A DNA stretch of 64,000 nucleotides from Polaribacter atrinae (GTDB lineage: Bacteria; Bacteroidota; Bacteroidia; Flavobacteriales; Flavobacteriaceae). The notes below the pieces were generated by a model. That model had not been told where the DNA came from and searched no databases. It saw only the letters and a program-made list of their open reading frames with translations. This document shows, in pieces, positions 1-8,238 of this stretch. The position numbers were made by a program, and so were the translations under genes. Position 1 is the stretch's first letter. The number at the start of each line of letters is the position of its first letter. The stretch lies in assembly GCF_038023995.1 (NCBI RefSeq), contig NZ_CP150660.1, forward strand, positions 25,001 to 89,000. The letters run 5' to 3'.

Positions 1-200
1 GTGTACCTGTTGTTTCGCCAGAAGCATAGCAGGGTAGCTACGTCGGGAAGGGATAAGCGCTGAAAGCATATAAGCGCGAAACCCACCACAAGATGAGATT
101 TCTTTAAAGGGTCGTTGGAGATTACAACGTTGATAGGTCATAGGTGTAAAGGCAGTAATGTCATAGCCAAGTGATACTAATAACCCATAGACTTATGTAC
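1..200 (+). rRNA. 23S ribosomal RNA, 3' end (partial)
   Basis: The first 200 bases match the conserved 3' end of bacterial 23S rRNA: the GTACCTGTTGTTTCGCC-type segment, the CTGAAAGCATATAAGCGCGAAACCC stretch (split here by memory of the family, positions about 58-84) and the terminal AGTGATACTAATAACCCATAG typical of flavobacteria (about 170-190). The gene enters from the left edge. The exact 3' end is uncertain by some ten bases. A GC-rich hairpin (201-223) follows and marks the spacer to 5S. Confidence 0.93.
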
Positions 201-223
201 GCTTCCCGCCGAAAGGCGGGAGC
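201..223 (+). other. Hairpin in the 23S-5S spacer
   Basis: The arm GCTTCCCGCC (201-210), a GAAA tetraloop and GGCGGGAGC (215-223) form a strong stem between 23S and 5S. It is probably an rRNA processing structure, since transcription has to continue into the 5S gene. No T-run follows, so it is not read as a terminator. Confidence 0.6.
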
Positions 224-309
224 ATAGACTCTTTATTTATTAGACGATTTAGATATTATTTTACCATATGTTAACTTATACAGTTAAATAAATTTAGCTG
301 AAAATTTTA

Positions 310-416
310 GGGTGGTTATAGCATTGGGGCTCACCTCTTCCCATCTCGAACAGAGAAGTTAAGCCCAATCGCGCCGATGGTACTGCATTTATGTGGGAGA
401 GTAGGTCGCCGCCTTT
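310..416 (+). rRNA. 5S ribosomal RNA
   Basis: The segment shows the typical bacterial 5S layout: a 5' GGGTGGT arm pairing with the 3' GCCGCCT arm, the CACCTCTTCCCATCTCGAAC loop B/C region, AGAAGTTAAGCCC, GCGCCGATGGTACTGC and TGGGAGAGTAGGTCGCCGCC. It lies about 110 bases behind 23S, as expected for the last gene of the rrn operon. Ends are estimated to within a few bases. Confidence 0.95.
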
Positions 417-443
417 CTTTAATCTTGAGAAATCAAGATCTTA

Positions 444-476
444 AACCTCAATTCTTACGAATTGAGGTTTTTTTTT
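444..476 (+). terminator. rRNA operon intrinsic terminator
   Basis: The arms AACCTCAATT (444-453) and AATTGAGGTT (460-469) are perfectly complementary and are followed by a long T-run (to 476). It lies about 28 bases behind the 5S gene and ends the rrn operon. Confidence 0.9.
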
Positions 477-1168
477 GCTCTAAATTTAAATGGTTTATTT
501 GCATTAGACATACTGCAAAAAGGTATCATTAATATCTGCTGTTTTTTGACCTTATAATCTTAATTGGCTGGTGTTATTGTTAAGCCTGTTCTAATATATT
601 TCTGATAAAATTTATCAAGTATAGGTTTAGTAATAGATAAAAAAAATCAATTGAAATCTATTTTAAATATATGTTTACGAAGTGTTTTTTTTAGTTTGGT
701 TAATGTATAAGGATATTTGTCTATTGTTAACTTGAATCTCTAATTTTTTATGAAGTATTAATTTTACATTCTTTTTGATTTTAATAAATAAAACAAGTTT
801 AGTTTTTTTTCTATTTTTTTGATGTACTGTTAACTTTATAATATTGTTATAGGTATTAATCGCTTAGGATATAAAAGGTATGCTCTTGTTATAAGAATAC
901 CTTTAATTATTAAGTAATATTTCTTTTTGATGGATTAAGTTAATTAAGGATCTTATCGATTATTTATGATAACGATTACATCACTGATTTTTGATCGTAT
1001 ATATAGAGTCTCTTACCAATTTCACGTATAACCTTATAAGTTTTCTGCTATTTATTGATTCAATGAGAATGTTTTATAAGGCATAATTTTAGTATAAGCA
1101 GTTTAAACAACTTCTAGTAATAGTATGTAAACGTTAAAAGGTAAATACGTCTTTAACTTGTTGTTTTT

Positions 1169-1236
1169 GCGTGAAGGATAGTAGGGGAAAGCCCACAGTG
1201 AGGCACGAACGAGGACTTGTAACGGATAGCCTGACC
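1169..1236 (+). repeat. Dispersed intergenic repeat, divergent short copy
   Basis: It begins GCGTGAAGGATAGTAGGGG, continues into AAAGCCC and closes with ACGGATAGCCTGACC. The start and the AAAGCCC or ATAGCC elements match the family at 7953-8030, 44458-44530 and 54870-54942, but the central hairpin is replaced by a GAGGCACGAACGAGGAC stretch. It is GC-richer than the surrounding DNA. Function unknown. Confidence 0.5.
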
Positions 1237-1387
1237 ATTTATATTCTATTTTTTATAATTTACTTATTTTGTAGAAAATGGGCACGCCCTAAATATTAAT
1301 TAAAAGAAGAGTAACTCTAATTTCGAACATATTTTTAAAGTTTAAGGCTACAAACTATAACCGATATAATAGTTATTTGGTTAAACT

Positions 1388-1429
1388 AAAAATGAGCGTA
1401 AAGTTTTATTATTAAACTTACGCTCATTT
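1388..1429 (-). terminator. Terminator of the acyl-CoA synthetase gene, displaced by the IS
   Basis: The arms 1390-1406 and 1414-1429 (AATGAGCGTAA against TTACGCTCATT) form a stem with one bulge. Read on the minus strand it is followed by TTTTT. The nearest upstream minus-strand gene is the acyl-CoA synthetase ending at 2798, but the IS element now lies between them. Without the IS the hairpin would sit about 30 bases behind that stop codon. Confidence 0.7.
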
Positions 1430-1442
1430 CAATGAAATTAAA

Positions 1443-1450
1443 ATATAGAA
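1443..1450. repeat. IS target site duplication, left copy
   Basis: ATATAGAA, identical to 2790-2797 on the other side of the IS element. The right copy abuts the stop codon of the acyl-CoA synthetase gene. Confidence 0.9.
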
Positions 1451-2789
1451 GGCAGTATCTCATAAACTGTGTAAGTTTTAAAATCTCAGGTTAAATATTA
1501 ATCTGAGATTTTTTTATTCATTAATTTTAACTTTTACACACTTATGAAACCAGAAGATTTATTAAACGAAGACTTTTTAAAACAATTCAAGAATGCACCA
1601 GAGCTAACATCCTTTTTAGAACAGTTGCACAAACGTGGTATTGAGAAGTTACTAGAAGGGGAACTAGATGCCCATTTAGACTACGATAAGCACAAAAAAA
1701 GTAAAGCAGCCAACCTTCGAAATGGTTACACTAAAAAGAAATTAAAATCCGTTTTAGGAGAAACAGAGATTCAAGTTCCTCGAGACCGTGATAGTTCTTT
1801 TAATCCTTTAATTGTAAAGAAAAGAGAAAGTACAACAGAAGGCATCGAAAATATTATTATATCGCTTTATGCCAAAGGCATGAGTAACAGTGATATTGAA
1901 GAACAAATACGTGAGCTGTACGATTTTAATATTTCTACATCCACTATTTCAAGGATTACAGATAAGATTACAGAAGATGTTATTGCTTGGCGGAACAGGC
2001 CTTTGGAGGCCACTTACCTAATTGTTTGGATGGATGGCATCGTATTTAAAGTTAGGGAAAACTCTAAAGTCATAAACAAGACTATTTATATTGCAGTAGG
2101 CCTGAGAACAGATGGCAAAAAGGAAGTCCTAGGATTATGGTTAGGTAAAAATGAATCTTCAGCCTTTTGGATGAGTGTTTTAACCGATATTAAAGCTCGA
2201 GGAACTCAAGATATACTTATCACAGCTACCGATAATTTAAATGGATTTACGGATACTATTAAAACTATTTTTCCGAAATCAACGACTCAAATTTGTGTTG
2301 TGCATCAAATAAGAAATTCGTGTCGTTACGTGGTCTGGAAGGACAAAAAGGAATTTACTCGTGACATGAAGCAAATCTATACTGCTCCTACAAAAGAAGC
2401 TGCCAAAGCTGCTTTAAATGACTTCAAAACTAAATGGGATTCTAAATATTCTTACGCCATTAAAAGTTGGGAAAATAATTGGGATGAGCTTACAGTATTC
2501 TTTGATTTTCCTATTGAAATAAGAACCATAATCTACACCACAAATCTTATAGAAAACCTAAATGGAAAGATACGGAAATACACAAAAAACAAACTCTCGT
2601 TTCCAACCGATGAAGCAGTTATGAAATCCGTGTTTTTAGCTTTGAGAGAAAGCACTAAAAAATGGACCATGCCAATCAGAAATTGGGGAGTGATACTAAA
2701 TCAATTTTTAGCTATATTTGAAAACAGGATTAAGTTATAAATAACCTAACCCTGAAATTTTGAACTTACACACTTTTTAGGATAGTGTC
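1451..2789 (+). mobile_element. Complete IS256-family insertion sequence (1339 bp)
   Basis: Imperfect terminal inverted repeats of 27 bases (1451-1477 and 2763-2789, 21 of 27 matching, sharing GTGTAAGTT at the inner end) enclose one transposase gene. The 8-base sequence ATATAGAA occurs directly outside both ends (1443-1450 and 2790-2797), a perfect target duplication of the size that IS256 elements make. Intact ends, intact transposase and an unmutated duplication suggest a recent insertion that may still be mobile. Confidence 0.95.
1544..2740 (+). CDS. IS256-family transposase
   Basis: This 398-residue protein has the usual IS256/MutA-type (transposase_mut) length and layout. It carries an N-terminal region with HLDYDKHKK and NLRNGYTKK typical of the family, then a DDE catalytic core. 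The first acidic residue is in [12 protein letters not shown] (about 160), the second in ATDNLNGF, followed by the conserved [11 protein letters not shown] segment, and the glutamate is in [14 protein letters not shown]. It cuts and joins the ends of its own element. It is the only gene of the IS and reads away from the rRNA operon. An AT-rich hairpin (AATCTCAGGTTAAATATTAATCTGAGATT-like, about 1482-1510) lies between the left end and the start codon; such structures can limit read-in transcription from outside, which is an inference here. No frameshift or stop is seen, so it is probably functional. Confidence 0.95.
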   Translation: MKPEDLLNEDFLKQFKNAPELTSFLEQLHKRGIEKLLEGELDAHLDYDKHKKSKAANLRNGYTKKKLKSVLGETEIQVPRDRDSSFNPLIVKKRESTTEGIENIIISLYAKGMSNSDIEEQIRELYDFNISTSTISRITDKITEDVIAWRNRPLEATYLIVWMDGIVFKVRENSKVINKTIYIAVGLRTDGKKEVLGLWLGKNESSAFWMSVLTDIKARGTQDILITATDNLNGFTDTIKTIFPKSTTQICVVHQIRNSCRYVVWKDKKEFTRDMKQIYTAPTKEAAKAALNDFKTKWDSKYSYAIKSWENNWDELTVFFDFPIEIRTIIYTTNLIENLNGKIRKYTKNKLSFPTDEAVMKSVFLALRESTKKWTMPIRNWGVILNQFLAIFENRIKL

Positions 2790-2797
2790 ATATAGAA
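2790..2797. repeat. IS target site duplication, right copy
   Basis: ATATAGAA, identical to 1443-1450. It ends one base before the minus-strand stop codon at 2798-2800, so the insertion spared the coding sequence. Confidence 0.9.
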
Positions 2798-4573
2798 TTA
2801 AGATTTATAAATTTTATCAAATAATTCTTTATAGATTTCTTTAATAATTGCACGTTTCATTTTCATGGTTGGTGTTAAATGTCCGTCTTCAATTGACCAT
2901 ACGTCTGGTGTAAGTTCAAAACGTTTTATTTGTTCCCATTTACCAAAGTTTAAGTTACACTTATCTACTTCTTTCTGAATACGGTCAATAACAATTTGCG
3001 AATTAGCTATTTCTTTATTACTTGTACCAATATTTAAGTTTTTATGCTTAATCCATTCTTTTATAAAATCAAAATTTGGTTGTATAAAAGCAGCTGGCAT
3101 TTTTTCTCCTTCTCCAATAACCATTACTTGCTCTATAAATAAAGATTGCTTTAATTCTCCTTCTAATAATGGTGGAACAACATATTTACCTCCAGAAGTT
3201 TTAAACATTTCTTTAGTTCTACCGGTAATTTTTAAGAAGCCTTCGCTATCTAGCTCACCTTTATCTCCAGTGTAAAAATATCCTCCTTTTAAAACACTTT
3301 CTGTTCTCTCTGAATCTTTATAATATCCTAACATTACATTAGGTCCTTTTACTAAAATTTCACCGTTTTCAGCAATTTTTACTTCAACTTTATCTATTAT
3401 TTTACCAACGGTACCTACTTTAAAGCCTTTATTTCTTTGGTCATTTACAGAGATTACAGGAGATGTTTCTGTTAAACCATATCCTTCCATTATTGGCATT
3501 CCTGCTGCTGCAAATACTCTTGTTAATCTCGGTTGAAGTGCTGCACTTCCGGAAACCATTAATTTTAATTCTCCGCCTAAAGCAGCTTGCCATTTAGAAA
3601 AAATTAGTTTTCTAGCTAATTTTAGTTGAGTTTCATACCACCAACCATTTGCTCCATTTGGTTCGTATTTTAAACCTAAATTTACAGCCCAAAAGAACAA
3701 TCCTTTTTTTATGCCTGTTAATGCTTCTCCTTTTAAAATTATTTTGTCGTAAATTTTTTCATACAAACGAGGAACCGCAGTCATTACTGTTGGTTTTATT
3801 TCTTGTGCATTTTCAGATAATTTTTCAATTGATTCTGCAAAATAAATAGAAACTCCACAATATTGATATAGATATAAAATCATGCGTTCAAAAATGTGAC
3901 AAATAGGTAAAAAACTTAATCCTTTAGATTTTCCATAATCAAAGGGTACCCGTTTTTCTGAACTTAAAACATTGCTAACAATATTTCTATGAGATAACAT
4001 TACTCCTTTAGGTTTACCTGTTGTACCAGATGTATAAATTAAGGTAGCTAGATCATCTGTTTTTACATTATTTTTTCTTTCTTCAACAACATTTTGATTA
4101 CTTGTGTCTTTTCCAGATTCTAAAATCTCATTCCAACTTTTTTCACCTTTTATATCATCAAAAGTAAAAACAGCCTTTAAACTTGTGTTACTCTTTATCT
4201 TATTAATTTTTTTTAACACTTCTATATCTGAAACAAAGCAATAAATAGACTCTGAATGATTTAGAACATATTCATAATCATCTTCTGAAATAGTTGGATA
4301 TATTGGTACATTTTGTGCACCAGTTTGTAGTACTCCAATATCACAAATGTTCCATTCTGTTCTATTTGTAGATGAAATTACGGCTATTTTGTCGTTTGGT
4401 TTTACACCTAGATTAATTAAGCCTCTACTTATTTGATTGGCTTGATCAATATATTGTTGCGTAGTAATAGATTGCCAATTACCACTTGCCTTAGAAATAA
4501 ATGCTTTTTCTAAATTATAGGTTTCTAATTGGTAATAAGGGAAATCGAATAATCTTGTAACTTCTATTGCCAT
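2798..4573 (-). CDS. Long-chain fatty-acid-CoA ligase (AMP-forming)
   Basis: A 591-residue member of the adenylate-forming (ANL) superfamily. It activates long-chain fatty acids with ATP and CoA, for membrane lipid reuse or beta-oxidation. Seen in the sequence: the phosphate-binding motif YTSGTTGKPKG (about 180-190), the family motif GYGLTETSP (about 364-372), the hinge region YTGDKGELDSEGF with ITGRTKEMFKTSGGKYV (about 434-465), and the C-terminal cap. Length and the FERM-like SFLPICHIFERM segment fit the FadD15/Faa-type long-chain group. It is monocistronic. The IS256 element sits directly behind its stop codon and separates it from its likely terminator at 1388-1429. Expression may therefore now end inside the IS or run antisense through the transposase. 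The exact substrate length cannot be told. Confidence 0.9.
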   Translation of the reverse strand: MAIEVTRLFDFPYYQLETYNLEKAFISKASGNWQSITTQQYIDQANQISRGLINLGVKPNDKIAVISSTNRTEWNICDIGVLQTGAQNVPIYPTISEDDYEYVLNHSESIYCFVSDIEVLKKINKIKSNTSLKAVFTFDDIKGEKSWNEILESGKDTSNQNVVEERKNNVKTDDLATLIYTSGTTGKPKGVMLSHRNIVSNVLSSEKRVPFDYGKSKGLSFLPICHIFERMILYLYQYCGVSIYFAESIEKLSENAQEIKPTVMTAVPRLYEKIYDKIILKGEALTGIKKGLFFWAVNLGLKYEPNGANGWWYETQLKLARKLIFSKWQAALGGELKLMVSGSAALQPRLTRVFAAAGMPIMEGYGLTETSPVISVNDQRNKGFKVGTVGKIIDKVEVKIAENGEILVKGPNVMLGYYKDSERTESVLKGGYFYTGDKGELDSEGFLKITGRTKEMFKTSGGKYVVPPLLEGELKQSLFIEQVMVIGEGEKMPAAFIQPNFDFIKEWIKHKNLNIGTSNKEIANSQIVIDRIQKEVDKCNLNFGKWEQIKRFELTPDVWSIEDGHLTPTMKMKRAIIKEIYKELFDKIYKS

Positions 4574-4943
4574 ATATTCATATTATAATTGAAGTAGGCA
4601 AATTAGCAATTTTAGATTGATTTAACAAATACTTATTATAAGAGTTTTTTATTAAGAATAATATAAAATTTATATAACAATATATTCATATTATTAATGA
4701 ATAGATTATTTACTTATGAGTATTCTATTTTAAGTTGTTTTTTGTTTTTTCTGTATTCTATTATTTATCATAAAAACCTATATTACTGATATTTATAATA
4801 AATATTTGGTTTTTTTACAAAAAAAAGCTAGCTTTTGTTTAAAAGCTAGCTATATACGGTTTTGGTTAGCCCCCTAATTCCAACCTCTTCCATTACGAGT
4901 GCAATTTAGAATTAATTGTAGATATTAATGCAGGTATAAATAC
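4574..4943. other. Intergenic region upstream of the acyl-CoA synthetase
   Basis: These 370 bases hold the upstream region of the acyl-CoA synthetase gene and, at 4821-4852, the terminator of the pentapeptide-repeat gene. No coding region or RNA gene is evident in the remainder. Confidence 0.5.
4821..4852 (-). terminator. Terminator of the pentapeptide-repeat gene
   Basis: Arms AGCTAGCTTTT (4827-4837) and AAAAGCTAGCT (4842-4852) are perfect, with a 4-base loop. On the minus strand a T-run follows (4821-4826 and beyond). It lies about 90 bases behind the stop codon at 4944. Confidence 0.85.
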
Positions 4944-5738
4944 CTATTTTTTATCTAATATGGATTTATTGAAGCTTTTTCCGTTTATTTTGGTGTATTT
5001 AGAATCAATTTCATAGCCTACTTTTATATTTGTAATATCAAATTTACCAGAAACTTTCATGTATTTAATATTTAAGTTTTCTTTAAAAATTGTGTTTTTG
5101 AAATTTACACCATCTAAAAATTGTGAATATTTAAAAGTAGCATCATCTTTAAATAGGACATCATTAAAACTTGTTGAATTTTTGAACTTTGCATATTTAA
5201 AAGTAGCTATTTCATGAAAGGTGGTATTAGCAAAACTAATTTCTCTATCAAATTTAGCATATTTAAACGTGCTATCATCTTTAAAATTACTTCCAGAGAA
5301 ATCTGTGTTTTTTTCGAAACGAGAGTATTTAAACATTGCTTTACTTTCAAATAGGCAGTTTTTAAAAATTGTTTCATTCTCAAAGCTAGCAGTAAAAGTT
5401 AATCCAGTGTCTTCATCTGGTATATATGCTAAAACATCATCTATAAAAGTACAGTTTGTAAATGATACATTTACATCTATAATTTTTTTGATTTCGTTGG
5501 TAGAACTATTAGAATTCCAATTAAACCAACTACTTTTCTTTTTATGAGATGTTTTTTTAAGAGCTTCCTTCATATAAGTGAAATCTAACACTCCAATAAT
5601 AGTTGCATTATTAATTGAAATTGATTTTCCTGTTTTTATGTCTTCCATAATTTTAGAAGCATCTATTTTTTTCTGTGCAACTGTAACAGTAGAGATTAGT
5701 AATAAAGTGAAAGCAAGTAGTAGTTTTTTATTTTTCAT
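4944..5738 (-). CDS. Exported pentapeptide-repeat-like protein
   Basis: The start is placed at the ATG at 5738, giving 264 residues. It directly begins a signal peptide (MKNKKLLLAFTLLLISTVTVAQ), whereas the longer frame would add twenty polar residues in front of it. After cleavage the protein contains a run of pentapeptide-type repeats with phenylalanine at regular spacing: FKYSRF, FSGSNF, FKYAKF, FANTTF, FKYAKF, FNDVLF, FKYSQF, FKNTIF. Such repeats fold as a right-handed quadrilateral beta-helix. Export to the periplasm or cell envelope is inferred from the signal peptide. Function is unknown; pentapeptide proteins often act as binding scaffolds. It is monocistronic with its own terminator. 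Confidence 0.75.
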   Translation of the reverse strand: MKNKKLLLAFTLLLISTVTVAQKKIDASKIMEDIKTGKSISINNATIIGVLDFTYMKEALKKTSHKKKSSWFNWNSNSSTNEIKKIIDVNVSFTNCTFIDDVLAYIPDEDTGLTFTASFENETIFKNCLFESKAMFKYSRFEKNTDFSGSNFKDDSTFKYAKFDREISFANTTFHEIATFKYAKFKNSTSFNDVLFKDDATFKYSQFLDGVNFKNTIFKENLNIKYMKVSGKFDITNIKVGYEIDSKYTKINGKSFNKSILDKK

Positions 5739-5852
5739 ATCTTTAATATTAGATGGTTTACATATAAGAGACCTTTTTTTTTTTAAGTTGTGACACATTA
5801 TGAAAAATAAATAGTAGTTTAATTACGTATATATTAAAGTGTTTTTAAAATG

Positions 5853-5886
5853 CAAAAAAGACCAAATAATTAAATTTGATCTTTTT
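5853..5886 (-). terminator. Probable terminator of the AraC-type regulator gene
   Basis: Arms AAAAAGACCAAAT (5855-5867) and ATTTGATCTTTTT (5874-5886) pair with one mismatch. The stem is flanked by A and T runs, so it can end transcription in both directions. It lies about 110 bases behind the regulator's stop codon. Confidence 0.55.
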
Positions 5887-5993
5887 AAACTCCATAGCAA
5901 ATATACTTTGTATTACAATTGTAAAATACTTCCCCCAAAATATTTTATAATTGTATAAATAGAAAGACAAATATAGTTCTAGTAATAATTAGT

Positions 5994-6821
5994 CTATTGT
6001 AAAAAATCGTAACTGTTATTTTTTAAAGCTTTTTTTACAAGAATGTAATCTTCTTGAAAATAATTTTTGAAGGATTTTGAAGTAAATAATTTAAAGTCTT
6101 TAGCAAAGTGTGATTCATCATAGTAATCATACATATATATTAAGTCTTTTAAATCTATTTGCTCCTTTTCATATTTTCGCATTAAATTTACAAAACGTTT
6201 TATCTGAATATATTTTCCAGGTGTTAAACCAACCATTTTTTTAAATTTTGTTTCTAATGTTTTTTGGCCAAAAGGAACAGTCTTTAAAATTTCATTTACA
6301 GATAACAACCCTTCTCTTTTATTAATTTCATTAATAACGCTATCAATGATTATAGTATCTTTATTTTCTAGAATAGGTAGATAGTTTAAACAAATAGAAA
6401 TTTCTTTAAATAGCTTTTCAGAATCATCTGCATTGTTTAAAAAAATAGTTTTTAATTTTTTTGATACATCTCGTTCTACAGATTCTAATGAAGCATGATC
6501 GTTTGTTAATAGAGAAAGATCAATATTGGTTAATTTAAAGAGTGTTGTAGGTTTAAAACTAATTCCGCAACAGAACCCTAAGTTGTCAATAAAAAGCGGG
6601 AAAGATTTAATAAATTGACCAAATATGGTAAGACCATTTAATTCTTTTTTATTTTTATTCTGAATGGTATATTGGTTTCCAGAATAGAAAAAAGCAATGC
6701 TAGAAAATGCCATAGGAATTATGGTTGTTTTTAGAGGCGTAACTTTTTCTGAGTATTCAACACTATAAAATTCGTCCACTAAATGAGAAGTAGTTTCAGT
6801 ATTATAATATTTTAAATTCAT
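5994..6821 (-). CDS. AraC-family transcriptional regulator
   Basis: A 275-residue protein with an N-terminal sensing region (about 1-150, resembling the DUF6597-type domain found in such regulators) and a C-terminal AraC/XylS DNA-binding domain. The latter is shown by the two helix-turn-helix units around EILKTVPFGQKTLETKFKK, then VGLTPGKYIQIKRFVNLM, and DLIYMYDYYDESHFAKDFK (about 190-260), followed by FTSKSFKNYF in the position of the usual TPSxYR motif. It is transcribed away from the DUF2807 gene at 7200, separated by a 378-base divergent region, and could control that gene or itself. The ligand is unknown. Confidence 0.85.
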   Translation of the reverse strand: MNLKYYNTETTSHLVDEFYSVEYSEKVTPLKTTIIPMAFSSIAFFYSGNQYTIQNKNKKELNGLTIFGQFIKSFPLFIDNLGFCCGISFKPTTLFKLTNIDLSLLTNDHASLESVERDVSKKLKTIFLNNADDSEKLFKEISICLNYLPILENKDTIIIDSVINEINKREGLLSVNEILKTVPFGQKTLETKFKKMVGLTPGKYIQIKRFVNLMRKYEKEQIDLKDLIYMYDYYDESHFAKDFKLFTSKSFKNYFQEDYILVKKALKNNSYDFLQ

Positions 6822-7199
6822 AGGGATTAATTTCTTAAATATAAATAATTATTTTAACCTAAATTTATTTATGATCAGTTATGTTTTTGACTCATATAGA
6901 TAGATTTCAATAATTATTTTAGTAACCACTTTCTATTATTGGGGGGAATTATGCTTAAAAAATAAGAGTGAAATTATTTTTTAAGGTTCTTTTAGAATGA
7001 GTTATTTTTAATTTGTTATACAGCAATAAACAACAGATTTGTTGCCTAATACTTTACTTGTTTTTTCTTTTGTAATAAATAATATCAGTAAAAATATAAA
7101 AAAGAGTAACATATTAAAAACCGATTAGTCTTTTACGTAGTAATAGCGTAGTTATAAAATGATAAATTACGTGTAACCGTCAATTTTAAAATAAAAATT
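6822..7199. other. Divergent regulatory region, AraC gene / DUF2807 gene
   Basis: These 378 AT-rich bases separate two divergent genes. No reading frame is visible. The promoters of both must lie here, but I could not find a convincing TTG plus TAnnTTTG pair, and no clear operator palindrome stands out. Confidence 0.45.
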
Positions 7200-7946
7200 A
7201 TGAAATTTAAATTTATTACTTTCTTTTTAAGCCTGCTATTTTTAAACAATAATGCAAATGCACAAGAAACGATTCCGCTAAGTACTAATTTTAATAAAAT
7301 TATTGTGAGTCCACATATAGAAGCTGTTTTTATAAAAGGGACTAAAGCCAGTATTGTAATAGAAGCTATAAGCGTTCCTGTAAAGAAGTTTAAGTACGAA
7401 TTAAATAAAGGAACATTACAAGTCTATTTAGAAGGCGCTAAAACTTATACAAAAAACAAAAAAAGAGTGACTAAAAATTACGAAAAGAAAGTTCCTTTAT
7501 ATAATAATAGAGTAGTAAGTTTAATTATTACTTATGTAGATGTAGACCTCTTTTCTATAAGAGGTGAAGAAAAAATCACATTCCAAACTCCATTAAATCA
7601 AAATAAATGTATTTTAAGATTATATGGAAAATCAGAAGTTACCATTCCTACAATTGAAGTTGATAACTTAGATATTTCTATTTATGGTGATAGTTTTTTA
7701 AAGATGGAAAAAGGGAATGTTAATAAGCAAAAAATTAAAGCCTACGGTGCAAGTAAAGTCATGGCAACAGAAGTTCTAACCAGAGAAACCAAAATTACAG
7801 CCTATGGAAACGGTATATTTCAGTTACATGCATCAGAACTAATTAAAGTAAATTCTTATGGAGAAGCAACTATTTTATATAAGGGAAATGGGCAACTAAA
7901 AAAGGGAATTGTTATTGGAGAATCTACCATTAGAAAATTGATTTAG
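7200..7946 (+). CDS. DUF2807 (head GIN domain) exported protein
   Basis: A 248-residue protein with a signal peptide (MKFKFITFFLSLLFLNNNANAQ, shown here as family-typical, cleavage about residue 21). The mature part fits the DUF2807 putative auto-transporter adhesin family, common in Bacteroidetes: an N-terminal stretch starting IPLSTNFNKIIVSPHIEAVFIKG, then a right-handed beta-helix-like region with repeats LRLYGKSEVTIP, ISIYGDSFLKME, IKAYGASKVMATE, ITAYGNGIFQLH and VNSYGEATILYKG. The spaced YG motifs are visible about every 20 residues. Surface or periplasmic location is inferred. The name adhesin comes from the family and is not shown by this sequence. The gene ends just before a dispersed repeat and a terminator. 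Confidence 0.8.
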   Translation: MKFKFITFFLSLLFLNNNANAQETIPLSTNFNKIIVSPHIEAVFIKGTKASIVIEAISVPVKKFKYELNKGTLQVYLEGAKTYTKNKKRVTKNYEKKVPLYNNRVVSLIITYVDVDLFSIRGEEKITFQTPLNQNKCILRLYGKSEVTIPTIEVDNLDISIYGDSFLKMEKGNVNKQKIKAYGASKVMATEVLTRETKITAYGNGIFQLHASELIKVNSYGEATILYKGNGQLKKGIVIGESTIRKLI

Positions 7947-7952
7947 CATTAT

Positions 7953-8030
7953 GGCGTTCCCAAAGGTCGGGCTTTCCGCTATATCTTTTTACTGAAAAAG
8001 TAAAAAGGATATCGCTGCAATCCCTAACGC
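7953..8030 (-). repeat. Dispersed intergenic hairpin repeat (78 bp)
   Basis: Read on the minus strand it starts GCGTTAGGGATTGCAGCG, has a central hairpin (CTTTTTACT / AGTAAAAAG) and ends GGAAAGCCCGACC plus AACGCC. It matches the copies at 44458-44530 and 54870-54942 in order, start, hairpin and end. It lies between a stop codon and its terminator. Confidence 0.75.
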
Positions 8031-8031
8031 A

Positions 8032-8067
8032 AAACAGCTTTTAGAGTTTTCTAAAAGCTGTTTTTTT
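8032..8067 (+). terminator. Terminator of the DUF2807 gene
   Basis: Arms AAACAGCTTTTAG (8032-8044) and CTAAAAGCTGTTT (8051-8063) are perfect, and a T-run follows to 8067. The dispersed repeat at 7953-8030 is thus inside the transcribed 3' region of the gene. Confidence 0.9.
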
Positions 8068-8206
8068 ATGTAAGATGTTATTGTTTTTTTACTTGTTAAA
8101 AACAATGATATTCTGCAATACACTTTAAACTTAATTGGTTTATATAAGTTACTCAAAAATTTATTAAAATGCTCTTAAATAAGAAAGCTTACACAAGTAA
8201 TTTAAG

Positions 8207-8214
8207 TATTTTTG
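8207..8214 (+). promoter_or_regulatory. Promoter -7 box of the tandem membrane protein pair
   Basis: TATTTTTG fits the Bacteroidetes consensus TAnnTTTG and lies 24 bases before the ATG at 8239. Its last three bases form the TTG of a longer but false reading frame start. No TTG at the right distance for a -33 box is seen. Confidence 0.55.
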
Positions 8215-8238
8215 CAGCTTATAAATTTAATACATTTT

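Larger units (their letters stand above)
480..1440. other. Gene-free AT-rich stretch behind the rRNA operon
   Basis: About 960 bases hold no open reading frame worth calling on either strand and no tRNA. The only structured items are one short copy of a dispersed repeat (1169-1236) and a terminator-like hairpin (1388-1429) that belongs to the acyl-CoA synthetase gene on the other side of the IS element. The rest is very AT-rich with no pattern that I recognise. Confidence 0.6.

Noticed and set aside
480-1440. tRNA genes or a second small RNA operon behind the rRNA operon
   Set aside because: No cloverleaf with TTCGA arm and CCA end was found by eye; the GC-richer patch at 1169-1236 matches the dispersed repeat instead.
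4853-4943. Possible RNA gene between the terminator and the pentapeptide gene
   Set aside because: The stretch is slightly GC-richer but shows no foldable arms or known motif; it is most likely just the 3' untranslated part of the pentapeptide gene.
7953-8030. Integron attC site or attachment site
   Set aside because: The repeat has a hairpin but no R-box pair of the attC type, and no integrase is present; the same unit occurs elsewhere without gene cassettes.
8212-8238. Longer N-terminus of the first small membrane protein
   Set aside because: It starts with a TTG that is part of the -7 box TATTTTTG; the ATG at 8239 is the sensible start.
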